This document shows, one piece after another, positions 36,878-44,831 of a stretch of 64,000 bases of DNA. The translations under genes and the position numbers were made by a program. Below the pieces are notes generated by a model, which was given only the letters and a program-made list of their open reading frames with translations, searched no databases and was not told the origin of the DNA. Numbering within the stretch: position 1 is the stretch's first letter; every line of letters starts with the position of its first letter. Origin of the DNA: Robertmurraya_A mangrovi (GTDB taxonomy: Bacteria > Bacillota > Bacilli > Bacillales > Cytobacillaceae); the NCBI RefSeq assembly GCF_034427655.1, contig NZ_JAXOFX010000004.1, positions 350,709-414,708 on the forward strand. Reading direction: 5' to 3'.

Positions 36878-38005
36878 ATGATACCTTTTAATATCCCTCT
36901 TCATGTTGAGAAAGAGTTTACCTATTTACAACAGGTGATAAGGAATAAAAAGGTTTCTGGGGATGGAGAGTTTACAAAGCGGTGCCATAGATGGTTGGAA
37001 ACAAAATTTCATGTTAAAAAAGTGTTATTGACAACCTCATGTACACATGCCCTAGAAATGGCAGCAATACTCTTAAATATACAAGAAGATGATGAAGTGA
37101 TTATGCCTTCATATACTTTTGTTTCTACGGCTAATGCCTTTGTTTTACGTGGGGCAAAAATAGTATTTGTAGATATTCGCCCAGACACAATGAATATTGA
37201 TGAGAATAAAATTGAAGCTGCTATTACAGAACGGACAAAAGTAATTGTACCTGTTCATTACGCGGGAGTTGCCTGTGAAATGGACACGATATTAGAAATA
37301 GCAGAAAGGTATAAACTATATGTCGTTGAGGATGCTGCTCAAGGTGTAATGAGTACATATAAAGGCAAAGCACTTGGTACAATAGGTCACTTAGGAACTT
37401 ACAGTTTTCACGAGACTAAAAATTATTCGTGTGGTGAAGGTGGCGCCATATTAATTAATGATAGTAGGTTTAATGAAAGAGCAGAAATAATTCGAGAAAA
37501 GGGAACTGACAGATCAAAATTTTTCCGAGGTGAAGTTGACAAATATACCTGGGTTAATGTAGGTTCCTCCTATTTACCGTCTGAATTAAACTCTGCAGTG
37601 CTTTTAGCCCAACTAGAGCAGGCAAATGAGGTGAATGCTCATCGTAATCGGTTATGGGGGAAGTACTATGAACTTTTAGTTGGCTTAAAAATTGGCTTGC
37701 CGCATATCCCTAATGGCTGTGTACATAACTCTCATATGTTTTATATCAAAACTGCTGACATTGATGAAAGAACAAGACTGATTGATTATTTAAGACGTCA
37801 CGGGATCCACTCTGTTTTCCATTACTCACCATTGCATTCTTCGGAAGCTGGAAAAACATATAGCAGATTCTCTGGTATTGATGAAATTACCACAAAAGAA
37901 AGTGAGAGACTAGTTCGATTACCATTATATTATTCTTTATCTATACATGATGTCGAACGCATTTGTAAATTAATTCGCTGTTTTTATAAGGGAGAGACTA
38001 CATGA
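36878..38005 (+). CDS. wecE: WecE-like dTDP-4-amino-4,6-dideoxygalactose transaminase
   Basis: This PLP enzyme turns dTDP-4-keto-6-deoxyglucose into dTDP-Fuc4N in enterobacterial antigen synthesis. The 375-aa product keeps long WecE stretches from memory: GDGEFTKRCHRWLE, DEVIMPSYTFVSTANAFVLR, PVHYAGVACEMDTIL, EDAAQGVMSTYKGKALGTIG and SFHETKNYSCGEGGA with the Schiff-base lysine, ending TTKESERLVRLPLYYSLS. Similarity to the enterobacterial enzyme is unusually high for a Bacillus, but a direct search is needed to judge transfer. AGAAAGGA precedes the ATG, and the stop overlaps rmlA by four bases. Confidence 0.88.
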   Translation: MIPFNIPLHVEKEFTYLQQVIRNKKVSGDGEFTKRCHRWLETKFHVKKVLLTTSCTHALEMAAILLNIQEDDEVIMPSYTFVSTANAFVLRGAKIVFVDIRPDTMNIDENKIEAAITERTKVIVPVHYAGVACEMDTILEIAERYKLYVVEDAAQGVMSTYKGKALGTIGHLGTYSFHETKNYSCGEGGAILINDSRFNERAEIIREKGTDRSKFFRGEVDKYTWVNVGSSYLPSELNSAVLLAQLEQANEVNAHRNRLWGKYYELLVGLKIGLPHIPNGCVHNSHMFYIKTADIDERTRLIDYLRRHGIHSVFHYSPLHSSEAGKTYSRFSGIDEITTKESERLVRLPLYYSLSIHDVERICKLIRCFYKGETT

Positions 38006-38871
38006 AGGGAATTATCTTAGCTGGTGGAAGTGGGTCAAGGTTATATCCATTAACACGAGTAATGTCCAAGCAACTTCTACCTGTTTATAACAAGCCTATG
38101 ATTTATTATCCCCTTTCCGTATTAATGCTAGCAGGAATCCGAGATATATTAATTATTTCAACATCAACTGATATTGAAAGATATCAACAGTTGTTTAAGG
38201 ATGGTTCTCATCTTGGCTTACGATTGGAATATAAGGTACAGGTAGAACCAAAGGGATTAGCTGAGGCCTTTCTAATTGGCGAATCTTTTATCGATGACAG
38301 TCCTGTAGCTTTAATATTAGGTGATAATATTTTTTACGGACATGGATTGACTAGTATGGTAGAGTCAGCAGCAAAGTCAGGAGATGGAGCTACTGTTTTT
38401 GCTTATGCGGTTAAAGATCCTTCCCGTTTTGGTATCGTTGAAGTGGACCAAGATGGAAAAGCACTCTCATTGGAAGAGAAACCACTGAATCCTAAATCCA
38501 ATCTTGCTGTAACAGGTCTGTATTTTTATGATAATACGGTTGTTGAAATTGCAAAACAATTAAAACCTTCTGAACGTAATGAACTAGAAATTACTGATTT
38601 GAATAAAGTGTATTTACAAAATGAAAACTTACAAGTGAAATTATTGGGGCGAGGGTATGCTTGGTTAGATGCTGGTACACATGAATCATTGTTACAAGCT
38701 TCAACTTTTATAGAAGCAGTTGAAAATAGGCAAAGTCTGATGGTAGGTTGTATTGAAGAAATTGCTTGGAGAAAAGGATATATTACTGAAAATGAGCTTA
38801 TTTCTTTATCGTTAGACTATAAGAACAGTCAATATGGGGATTATTTGAAAAAGGTTGTTAATACCTTGTAA
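38002..38871 (+). CDS. rmlA: Glucose-1-phosphate thymidylyltransferase
   Basis: RmlA makes dTDP-glucose from glucose-1-phosphate and dTTP, the first step of the dTDP-sugar branch. The 289-aa protein has GIILAGGSGSRLYPLTRVMSK, LLPVYNKPMIYYPLS, ALILGDNIFYGHGL and the late LDAGTHESLLQAS, all family hallmarks. With rmlB and the WecE-like gene it forms a complete three-step route to a dTDP-4-amino-4,6-dideoxyhexose. Confidence 0.95.
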   Translation: MKGIILAGGSGSRLYPLTRVMSKQLLPVYNKPMIYYPLSVLMLAGIRDILIISTSTDIERYQQLFKDGSHLGLRLEYKVQVEPKGLAEAFLIGESFIDDSPVALILGDNIFYGHGLTSMVESAAKSGDGATVFAYAVKDPSRFGIVEVDQDGKALSLEEKPLNPKSNLAVTGLYFYDNTVVEIAKQLKPSERNELEITDLNKVYLQNENLQVKLLGRGYAWLDAGTHESLLQASTFIEAVENRQSLMVGCIEEIAWRKGYITENELISLSLDYKNSQYGDYLKKVVNTL

Positions 38872-38960
38872 CTATAGGAAAAGGATCATTATAGCAATTG
38901 AGATTTTAATAGCCTCAAAACGAAGTGGCATATTAAAATTACAATATAGGAGGAGTTTTT

Positions 38961-39983
38961 TTGTATTTAACACTTGGCTCAGATAATTTTAATAATGTTC
39001 TTGCAGAAGAGTCAGAATGTATAGGTTTTATTAAGATGGATTCAAAAATAATAAACCAAAGAGGTTATGGAGTAAATGAAATACCTCATGAATGTAATAA
39101 AATTGTAATAGAACATTCGATAGATTTTATGAATTATTTTCTTTTCTATCAGCATAATATTGATATTCTCAGTAAGTATGAAGTTACTATAAGTAATCTA
39201 AATGCACCTGGTATTGAGACCCCTTTTTGGACTCTTTTTTCAGATTATAACCGTATTGCAGAATTGACTCAAGGTTATTTAACTCTCGGAGATGTATCGG
39301 GAATAATTACGCTAGTACTTGAAGGAATTAATAGGAATAAATTAGAAAATATTAGAGCACTTGAAATTGGAAGCTGGACGGGCTTTTCAAGTTATTTTAT
39401 CTCTAAAACGATAAACACTTATTCTGTAAATAACAAATTAACATGTGTGGATACTTGGGGGGATGTTTCCGGTTCGGCTCCTAGGGGAAGTTACGCAGAT
39501 TATGTCGATGTATTACATTTATTTCGTTCGGTATCTAAGGGATTGAATACCAGCAATTTAATTAGATCTATGGCAATGACAAGCTTTGAAGCGCTAAACG
39601 TTTTACGTGATGATATTTATAATTTTATATTTATTGATGGAGATCATCGATATCAAGCTACCTACTATGAAATTCTATATAGTATATTAAAAGCAAAAAT
39701 TGGAGCAGTAATTTTCGGACATGATTATCGTCATTATAATAATGCTTTGTTAAAGCCTGATAAGGAAATTATCGAACTAAATAAGAATGAACACATTACA
39801 TATATAGATGGAAGAGAGTTTGAAATGGGTGTAATTGCGGCTGTAGATGAAATATTTGAAGGCAATGCAAAGTTAGTGACACATTCTAGTGTTTGGTATA
39901 AGGAGATCACTCAAGAAGACAAAGACAGAGCTAAGTTCTTAATCAGTCAATTGGAGAATGATCCTATAAAGCAAATCGGATAA
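38961..39983 (+). CDS. Class I SAM-dependent methyltransferase-like protein
   Basis: The 340-aa protein has a C-terminal Rossmann methyltransferase fold: ALEIGSWTGFSSYFISKTI (motif I), LTCVDTWGD (acidic end of strand 2), NFIFIDGDHRYQATYYEIL and GAVIFGHDYRHYNN, a pattern seen in the Methyltransf_24 group of O-antigen and flagellar glycan loci. The N-terminal third is not recognised. The TTG start has AGGAGGAG five to six bases upstream. It is the last gene of the glycan island, so it may methylate the finished sugar (inference). Confidence 0.75.
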   Translation: MYLTLGSDNFNNVLAEESECIGFIKMDSKIINQRGYGVNEIPHECNKIVIEHSIDFMNYFLFYQHNIDILSKYEVTISNLNAPGIETPFWTLFSDYNRIAELTQGYLTLGDVSGIITLVLEGINRNKLENIRALEIGSWTGFSSYFISKTINTYSVNNKLTCVDTWGDVSGSAPRGSYADYVDVLHLFRSVSKGLNTSNLIRSMAMTSFEALNVLRDDIYNFIFIDGDHRYQATYYEILYSILKAKIGAVIFGHDYRHYNNALLKPDKEIIELNKNEHITYIDGREFEMGVIAAVDEIFEGNAKLVTHSSVWYKEITQEDKDRAKFLISQLENDPIKQIG

Positions 39984-40116
39984 GCACAATTAATGTAGAT
40001 ATTGCTACTGGGATGGCTTGTTGATAAAACCACTATCATCATAGGGCAAAGATTTCGTCTCTTTGAAGTATAGGAGCGAAACAATAATTAATGTCATGAG
40101 ATTTACTAGTATCTCA

Positions 40117-40187
40117 GTTCAATCTCAATCTGTTTTAAATCTTTTAAAATGATGATTAGCAACCAATTCAAACTTGGTTGCTTTTTT
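40117..40187 (+). repeat. Left copy of an imperfect repeat flanking the intron remnant
   Basis: The segment from GTTCAATCTC through GTTTTAAATC to TTGGTTGC recurs, about 80% identical by eye, at 40692-40758 on the far side of the group II intron remnant. Confidence 0.75.
40158..40187 (+). terminator. Intrinsic terminator carrying the intron insertion
   Basis: AGCAACCAA and TTGGTTGCT form a nine-pair stem with a seven-base loop followed by a T run. The group II intron begins directly after the T run. It ends the glycan island transcript about 175 bases after the last gene. Confidence 0.9.
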
Positions 40188-40600
40188 GTGTGCCGGGCAT
40201 GTTCACTAGATAGGCGTTGAAAGTAAGCTATGGGCGTTGGAATAAGGAACGATTAGTCGAAGACAAAGGTGTCCATGTAACGCGGAATCTGAGGGATGCC
40301 CTAGGAAATCATTGGTCTGAGGTATACGAATCACATTGGAGGTTCTTATTTCAGGGGGAGGTTGCAAAACAAAACGAAATCCTAAAAACCCCGGATGGAG
40401 TAAGATTAATGTAGTAGATAGATGAGGAGAAAGCGAGTGAACTTACCCCAGGATGTCTCTTGAATAACCCGATGGGAACCTATTTAGCGATATATATAGC
40501 TGAATAAAGAGAAGTCAGCAGAAGTCATAGTACTAAACCAAGGTTTGAGAAGGGCGGAACGAAAGGAGCGACCATGTTAAAGTCAGTGATAAGGAAAAAC
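40188..40600 (+). ncRNA. Truncated group II intron (5' domain I-IV part, no reverse transcriptase)
   Basis: The segment starts GTGTGCCGGGCATG, the group II intron 5' signature, and carries stretches conserved in Bacillus group II introns: GGTGTCC with CGGAATCTGAGG (about 40270-40293), GGTCTGAGG (40314-40322), GTTGCAAAACAAAACGAA (40362-40379), CTTACCCCAGGATGTCTC and GAAGTCAGCAGAAGTCATAG (40511-40530). The reverse transcriptase gene and domains V-VI are missing, so it cannot splice. The 3' limit is approximate. A 65-codon frame inside (40217-40414) is structural RNA, not a gene. Confidence 0.85.
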
Positions 40601-40691
40601 AGCCAACGAAAGCTATATAGGAAAAGATGGTGTGGAAAGCCGGAGATTCTATATAATACAAGTTTCACATTCATTACTAGCCCAAGCCTAT

Positions 40692-40758
40692 GTTCAACCT
40701 CAACGGTTTTAAATCTATTAAAATAATATTCAGCATCAATTCAAATTTGGTTGCTATT
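40692..40758 (+). repeat. Right copy of the imperfect repeat flanking the intron remnant
   Basis: It repeats the left copy's GTTCAACCTC, GTTTTAAATC and TTTGGTTGCT, including a decayed form of its terminator hairpin (CAGCATCAA against TTTGGTTGCT). The offset is 574-575 bases. Confidence 0.75.
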
Positions 40759-40772
40759 TTTCTATCTAGCAT

Positions 40773-40799
40773 TTAAAAACGATCTTTAAATGCCGATAT
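40773..40799 (+). promoter_or_regulatory. Sigma-D type promoter for flaG-fliD-fliS-fliT
   Basis: TTAA at 40773-40776, exactly 15 bases, then the perfect -10 GCCGATAT at 40792-40799, 32 bases before the flaG start. Confidence 0.87.
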
Positions 40800-40831
40800 A
40801 AACTTTAGGATAATAATAGGGAGTTGTTCAT

Positions 40832-41215
40832 ATGAAGATTAATAGTTTGGCTTCCTCTACAAGTTCTATTGAAAATACTACTGATTATTCAAAAAAACAA
40901 GTGCAGGAAAGTACAATTATCGAACAACAACAAGAAATACACCAAGAACAGAAAAAGTTGGAACTAGAAGAAAAGCGTACAAAAGGCTTGTCTAAAGAAG
41001 AGGCGGAACACATTGTTAATGGTATTAATGAATTTTTACAACCGAAATATACCAATCTTAGCTTCAAACTTCATGACAAACTAGATAAATTCTACGTTGA
41101 AGTGGTTGATCAGGAGACGAAGAAGGTTATTCGAGAAATACCAGATAGAGAATTGTTAGATGTGTATGCAAAAATGACTGAGTTCTTAGGGTTATTTATT
41201 GATAAAAAATTATAG
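40832..41215 (+). CDS. flaG: FlaG-family flagellar protein
   Basis: FlaG is linked to filament length and assembly and is cotranscribed with fliD in many bacteria; its mechanism is not settled. The 127-aa product has a Ser/Gln/Glu-rich N-terminal part and the conserved C-terminal domain LQPKYTNLSFKLHDKLDKFY followed by VEVVDQETKKVIREIPDREL. AGGGAG precedes the ATG, and fliD follows after 15 bases. Confidence 0.9.
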   Translation: MKINSLASSTSSIENTTDYSKKQVQESTIIEQQQEIHQEQKKLELEEKRTKGLSKEEAEHIVNGINEFLQPKYTNLSFKLHDKLDKFYVEVVDQETKKVIREIPDRELLDVYAKMTEFLGLFIDKKL

Positions 41216-41230
41216 TAAGGAGGAGGAAAT

Positions 41231-43147
41231 TTGAATAGTATTCGATTTTCAGGATTAGCAAGTGGACTTGATACACAATCCATAGTTGATTCCATGATGA
41301 AGGCAGAAAGATTGCCACTCGACCGAATTAAGCAGAAAAAGCAAGTAGTAGAATGGCAGCGCGATAACTATCGAGACATGAATAAGTTATTAAAAGAATT
41401 TGACACTTTTATCTTTGATAACATTTATAAACAATCCAAAATGTTAAAAAGAACTGTAACTTCATCTAATACAGAGTTTGTTACAGCTACCGCTTCTGCT
41501 GAAGCAGGTAATGTTTCATATAGTATTAGCAATGTTACACTTGCAACTGCTGCGAGAAGACAAAGTAGTACTGGAATTTCAAAAGTAGAGGGAACACCGC
41601 CGTCACCAGTTAAGATTGATTCAACGAAAAGTTTATGGTCTCAGAAAAATAATTTTGCATCATTACAACAGGATCCACCAGTCTTAATTCCTTGGAAACA
41701 GACTGAGGTTATTACAAATAACTTCTCCTCTCCGACAAATGGGGCTAATGAATTTCAATTAACAAAAGGTGCAGTTTCAGATATTACCTTCCCTATTGCA
41801 ATAAAAAATGGCGCGACAGAAGTTAAAGCTTACCAAAGTACTGATGTTATTATAGGCGAGATCCCTACTACTCGTGCAGCAGGAAAAGTATATATAGATG
41901 ATAGTTCAGGAAAAATTGTTTTTGGGGATATAATTGAAGAAGGACATACATTTGAAGTCAAATTCAAGCACAATTATATTGATTTTGAAGTGAAGACATA
42001 TAATGAGGCTGGTCAGTCACAGTATAAAAATTTCTCTATTGATGGATCGACCTCTTTAATTAATATGTTCTCTACTATTAATCGATCCAACGCTGGTATA
42101 AATATCTTTTATGATAGTAGTTCTGATAAAGTTGTAGCTAATAGAACTGACACAGGAAACTTTAATACAACTGGCGATGGTAGTGAGATTAATTTTGTTA
42201 ATGTAACACGTGATGCTAATGGAGCTATTACATCAGAAACAAATAATTCATTCTTTACTAGTGTCTTAAGATTGTCAGCAGATGTTCCTGGTACAGGAAC
42301 AGATGCTAGATTTACTATAAATGGATTAGAAACTACCCGAAAGTCCAATACGTTTACTATGAATGATGTTACTTTTACATTAAAGAAGAATTCTACAGGT
42401 TCAGAAATTTCAACCATCAATATTAAAAGTGACACAGATGAAATTGTAAAAAATATAAAAGACTTCTTTGATAAGTATAATGAGTTAGTGGGAAAAATTA
42501 ACGGCAAGATTAAGGAAGAACGCTTTACTACCTTTACTCCATTAACTGATGAACAAAGAGCTGGAATGAAAGAAAAAGAAATAGAACAATGGGAAGAAAA
42601 AGCTAAGAGTGGCCTTTTAAGACGTGATTCCTTACTTACTAGTGGACTTTCAAAGTTGCGTATGGATATGTACGCAGAGGTTACTGCAAATGCTACTACC
42701 AGAACAAATAGTAAATATAATCAACTTACTGAACTTGGTATTAAAACAACGAAGGATTATTTAGATGGCGGAAAACTTGAGATTGATGAGGAAAAATTAA
42801 AAGCGGCACTTGAAGCTGATCCCGAAGCAGTCTACCAGCTATTTATGGCAGATGGACCTAATTATCAGCAACAAGGTTTGGCACGTCGACTACGTTCTTC
42901 AATATCTGATACGATGAAGAAGATAGAAGAAAAGGCAGGAAATTCCTTTAAAACTGACCATGGTTACTCCATGGGTAAAGATTTGCTAAGAATGAAAAGT
43001 AGTATTGATAGTTTTGAAGACCGCTTAAGAAATAAAGAAAAGCGCTACTGGGAACAATACACTTCCATGGAAAAAGCTATGCAAAAAATGAATGATCAAT
43101 CTTCCCAGCTTATGGCACAACTTGGATCCATGATGGGATCTAAATAA
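41231..43147 (+). CDS. fliD: FliD, filament cap protein
   Basis: FliD (HAP2) caps the growing filament and guides flagellin folding. The 638-aa protein has the N-terminal motif IRFSGLASGLDTQSIVDSMM (about residues 3-22), the coiled start ERLPLDRIKQKKQVVEWQRD and the C-terminal FliD_C region (DFFDKYNELVGKINGKIKEE, LTELGIKTTKDY, and a final coiled coil EKRYWEQYTSMEKAMQKMND). It is longer than the roughly 500-aa B. subtilis protein, with extra surface sequence in the middle. The TTG start has AGGAGGAGG just upstream. Confidence 0.95.
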   Translation: MNSIRFSGLASGLDTQSIVDSMMKAERLPLDRIKQKKQVVEWQRDNYRDMNKLLKEFDTFIFDNIYKQSKMLKRTVTSSNTEFVTATASAEAGNVSYSISNVTLATAARRQSSTGISKVEGTPPSPVKIDSTKSLWSQKNNFASLQQDPPVLIPWKQTEVITNNFSSPTNGANEFQLTKGAVSDITFPIAIKNGATEVKAYQSTDVIIGEIPTTRAAGKVYIDDSSGKIVFGDIIEEGHTFEVKFKHNYIDFEVKTYNEAGQSQYKNFSIDGSTSLINMFSTINRSNAGINIFYDSSSDKVVANRTDTGNFNTTGDGSEINFVNVTRDANGAITSETNNSFFTSVLRLSADVPGTGTDARFTINGLETTRKSNTFTMNDVTFTLKKNSTGSEISTINIKSDTDEIVKNIKDFFDKYNELVGKINGKIKEERFTTFTPLTDEQRAGMKEKEIEQWEEKAKSGLLRRDSLLTSGLSKLRMDMYAEVTANATTRTNSKYNQLTELGIKTTKDYLDGGKLEIDEEKLKAALEADPEAVYQLFMADGPNYQQQGLARRLRSSISDTMKKIEEKAGNSFKTDHGYSMGKDLLRMKSSIDSFEDRLRNKEKRYWEQYTSMEKAMQKMNDQSSQLMAQLGSMMGSK

Positions 43148-43211
43148 CTCAACCCATGATTAACTAACATCAAGAATACTAAAAATTTAAATTAAGAAGG
43201 GTGAGTAATGA

Positions 43212-43613
43212 ATGAGTGTAAATCAACCATATCAAGCATATAAACAGAATTCTGTTAATACCGCATCACCAGGTGAACTAACTCTTTTGTTATATAACGG
43301 TTGTTTAAAGTTTATAAAGCTAGCTAAAAAAGCTATTGATGAAAGAAACATCGAACAGAGAAATGTAAATTTAGTAAAAGCTCAAGATGTTGTTCAAGAG
43401 CTTATGCTTACTTTAAATATGGACGTTGAAATTTCAAAAAGTATGTTACAAATGTATGATTATATTCATCATAGATTAATAGATGCAAATACAAAAAATA
43501 GTTTAGAGATTCTTGATGAAGTAGAGGGCTATGTTACTGAATTCCGTAACACTTGGAAAGAGGTTATTCAGCTTTCTAAGAAAAACCAACATGTTGAAAG
43601 TGGTCAAGCCTAG
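43212..43613 (+). CDS. fliS: FliS, flagellin export chaperone
   Basis: FliS of the classical type: the 133-aa protein begins with PYQAYKQNSVNTASPGELTL (about 6-25) and LLYNGCLKFIKLAKKAIDE, and keeps NVNLVKAQDVVQELMLTLN and YDYIHHRLIDAN, the canonical flagellin-binding helices. It differs clearly from the FliS2 at 8.5 kb, so the genome has two flagellin chaperones. AAGGGTGAG precedes the ATG. fliT overlaps its stop by one base. Confidence 0.95.
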   Translation: MSVNQPYQAYKQNSVNTASPGELTLLLYNGCLKFIKLAKKAIDERNIEQRNVNLVKAQDVVQELMLTLNMDVEISKSMLQMYDYIHHRLIDANTKNSLEILDEVEGYVTEFRNTWKEVIQLSKKNQHVESGQA

Positions 43614-43963
43614 TGAATGAACTAGTTTCCTTTATTCAAAAAACAAAAGAACTTGAGGCGCATCTTAATAAAGCTTTTCCTATAGAGGGAAGAGAAACGT
43701 ATATTGAGGAAGTTTTTAAATTGTTAGAAGAGCGACAAGTAATTTTGAATCAACTTCCTGATTTGTCAAAGGTACTTGAAGAGAGGGTTAAGGAAGATTT
43801 AATTCAGCTAGAAAGCAGAATTAGCACTTTGTTAGCTGAGAAAATGACATTTGTTAAGGATGATCTTAGGATCCTACAACAAAGAAAAAACACAAATAAT
43901 CAATATGAAAACCCATATGGAAACATTTCAGCAGATGGAATGTTCCTGGATAAAAAGAAGTAA
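43613..43963 (+). CDS. fliT: FliT-like flagellar chaperone
   Basis: The position after fliS and the 116-aa helical composition (FIQKTKELEAHLNKAF, EEVFKLLEERQVILNQLPD, RISTLLAEKMTFVKDDLRIL) fit FliT, the chaperone of FliD in other bacteria. The C-terminal tail NPYGNISADGMFLDKKK is the kind of conserved end seen in Bacillus FliT. GTG 43613 overlaps the fliS stop by one base. Primary sequence similarity in this family is low, so the call rests partly on context. Confidence 0.82.
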   Translation: MNELVSFIQKTKELEAHLNKAFPIEGRETYIEEVFKLLEERQVILNQLPDLSKVLEERVKEDLIQLESRISTLLAEKMTFVKDDLRILQQRKNTNNQYENPYGNISADGMFLDKKK

Positions 43964-43973
43964 TAAATTAATC

Positions 43974-44010
43974 CGACCTACTTAGCTGAAGGTCGTTTTT
44001 TTTTTTTTTT
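43974..44010 (+). terminator. Intrinsic terminator after fliT
   Basis: CGACCT and AGGTCG form a stem with a ten-base loop, followed by an unusually long run of 15 T residues. Confidence 0.9.
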
Positions 44011-44067
44011 AGAAGTAGGAAATAAGTGATATTCACCAATTCGACAATCTTTTCAAACTTTTTCACT

Positions 44068-44093
44068 GTTTTTGAAGGAGTTTTATAGGGTAA
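44068..44093 (+). promoter_or_regulatory. Sigma-B type promoter for hpf
   Basis: GTTTTT at 44068-44073, 14 bases, GGGTAA at 44088-44093. This fits the sigma-B pattern GTTT-N12-15-GGGWAW. In B. subtilis the hpf gene (yvyD) is controlled by sigma-B and sigma-H. Confidence 0.7.
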
Positions 44094-44111
44094 AATAGAA
44101 GTATAATACAT

Positions 44112-44199
44112 AGTCTTAATAAAGGGTGTTTTTAACAAAAAATAACATCCTTTCACTATTAAGACTTTGGGCATACTTTTATAGGTATTTCTATAAAAG
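44112..44199 (+). promoter_or_regulatory. Two strong hairpins in the hpf leader
   Basis: The first pairs AGTCTTAATA (44112-44121) with TATTAAGACT (44157-44166), with an inner AAAGGGTGTT/AACATCCTTT stem. The second pairs CTTTTATAG (44176-44184) with CTATAAAAG (44191-44199). Neither is followed by a T run, so they are more likely mRNA structure than terminators. They lie between the promoter and the hpf ribosome binding site. Confidence 0.75.
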
Positions 44200-44230
44200 A
44201 GCCGAATTGTAATGAAGGAGGAGTTCGTTT

Positions 44231-44782
44231 ATGAAGTACAACGTTCGTGGTGAAAACATTGAGGTAACTCCAGCAATCAGAGAGTATGTAGAGAAGAAGA
44301 TTGCTAAGTTGGAAAGATATTTTACTGAAACTCCTGATGCTAATGTACATGTAAATTTAAAAGTGTATAATGACAAACAAGCGAAAGTGGAAGTGACAAT
44401 TCCGATGCCGCATTTAGTGTTACGTGCTGAGGAGACTCATCATGACATGTATGCTGCAATCGATTTAATCACTGATAAATTAGAACGACAAATTCGTAAA
44501 CATAAAACTAAAGTTAACCGTAAGTTCCGTGAAAAAGGAAATGTGAATGCATTCTTTGCTACTTTTGAAGATCAAGGTGCTGTAGCGGTTGAAGAAGATA
44601 CTGATTTAGAAGTAGTTCGCCAAAAGAGCTTTGACTTAAAGCCAATGGATAGCGAAGAGGCGATTCTTCAAATGAACCTATTAGGACATAATTTCTACGT
44701 GTTCATGAATGCTGAATCTAACCGTACTAACGTGGTTTATAAGCGTAAAGATGGACGCTATGGATTAATTGAGGCACAATAA
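44231..44782 (+). CDS. hpf: Ribosome hibernation promoting factor, long form
   Basis: Long HPF joins two 70S ribosomes into inactive 100S dimers in stationary phase or stress. The 183-aa protein has an N-terminal S30AE domain (about 1-100: MKYNVRGENIEVTPAIREYV, KLERYFTETPDANVHVNLKV) and a C-terminal dimerisation domain (about 125-183: VVRQKSFDLKPMDSEEAILQ, HNFYVFMNAESNRTNVVYKR). AAGGAGGAG precedes the ATG. The gene lies directly upstream of the secA region, as yvyD does in B. subtilis. Confidence 0.97.
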   Translation: MKYNVRGENIEVTPAIREYVEKKIAKLERYFTETPDANVHVNLKVYNDKQAKVEVTIPMPHLVLRAEETHHDMYAAIDLITDKLERQIRKHKTKVNRKFREKGNVNAFFATFEDQGAVAVEEDTDLEVVRQKSFDLKPMDSEEAILQMNLLGHNFYVFMNAESNRTNVVYKRKDGRYGLIEAQ

Positions 44783-44794
44783 TAATTAGATTCT

Positions 44795-44820
44795 AACCCG
44801 TAATCTTTTGATTACGGGTT
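44795..44820. terminator. Hairpin between hpf and the opposing Uma2 gene
   Basis: AACCCGTAATC and GATTACGGGTT form a perfect 11-pair stem with a four-base loop. No strong T run follows on either strand, but the place between convergent genes suggests a two-way terminator. Confidence 0.65.
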
Positions 44821-44831
44821 TACTTATGCTC

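Noticed and set aside
40217..40414. 65-codon frame in the glycan island's downstream region
   Set aside because: It lies within the group II intron RNA remnant, whose conserved stretches explain the sequence.
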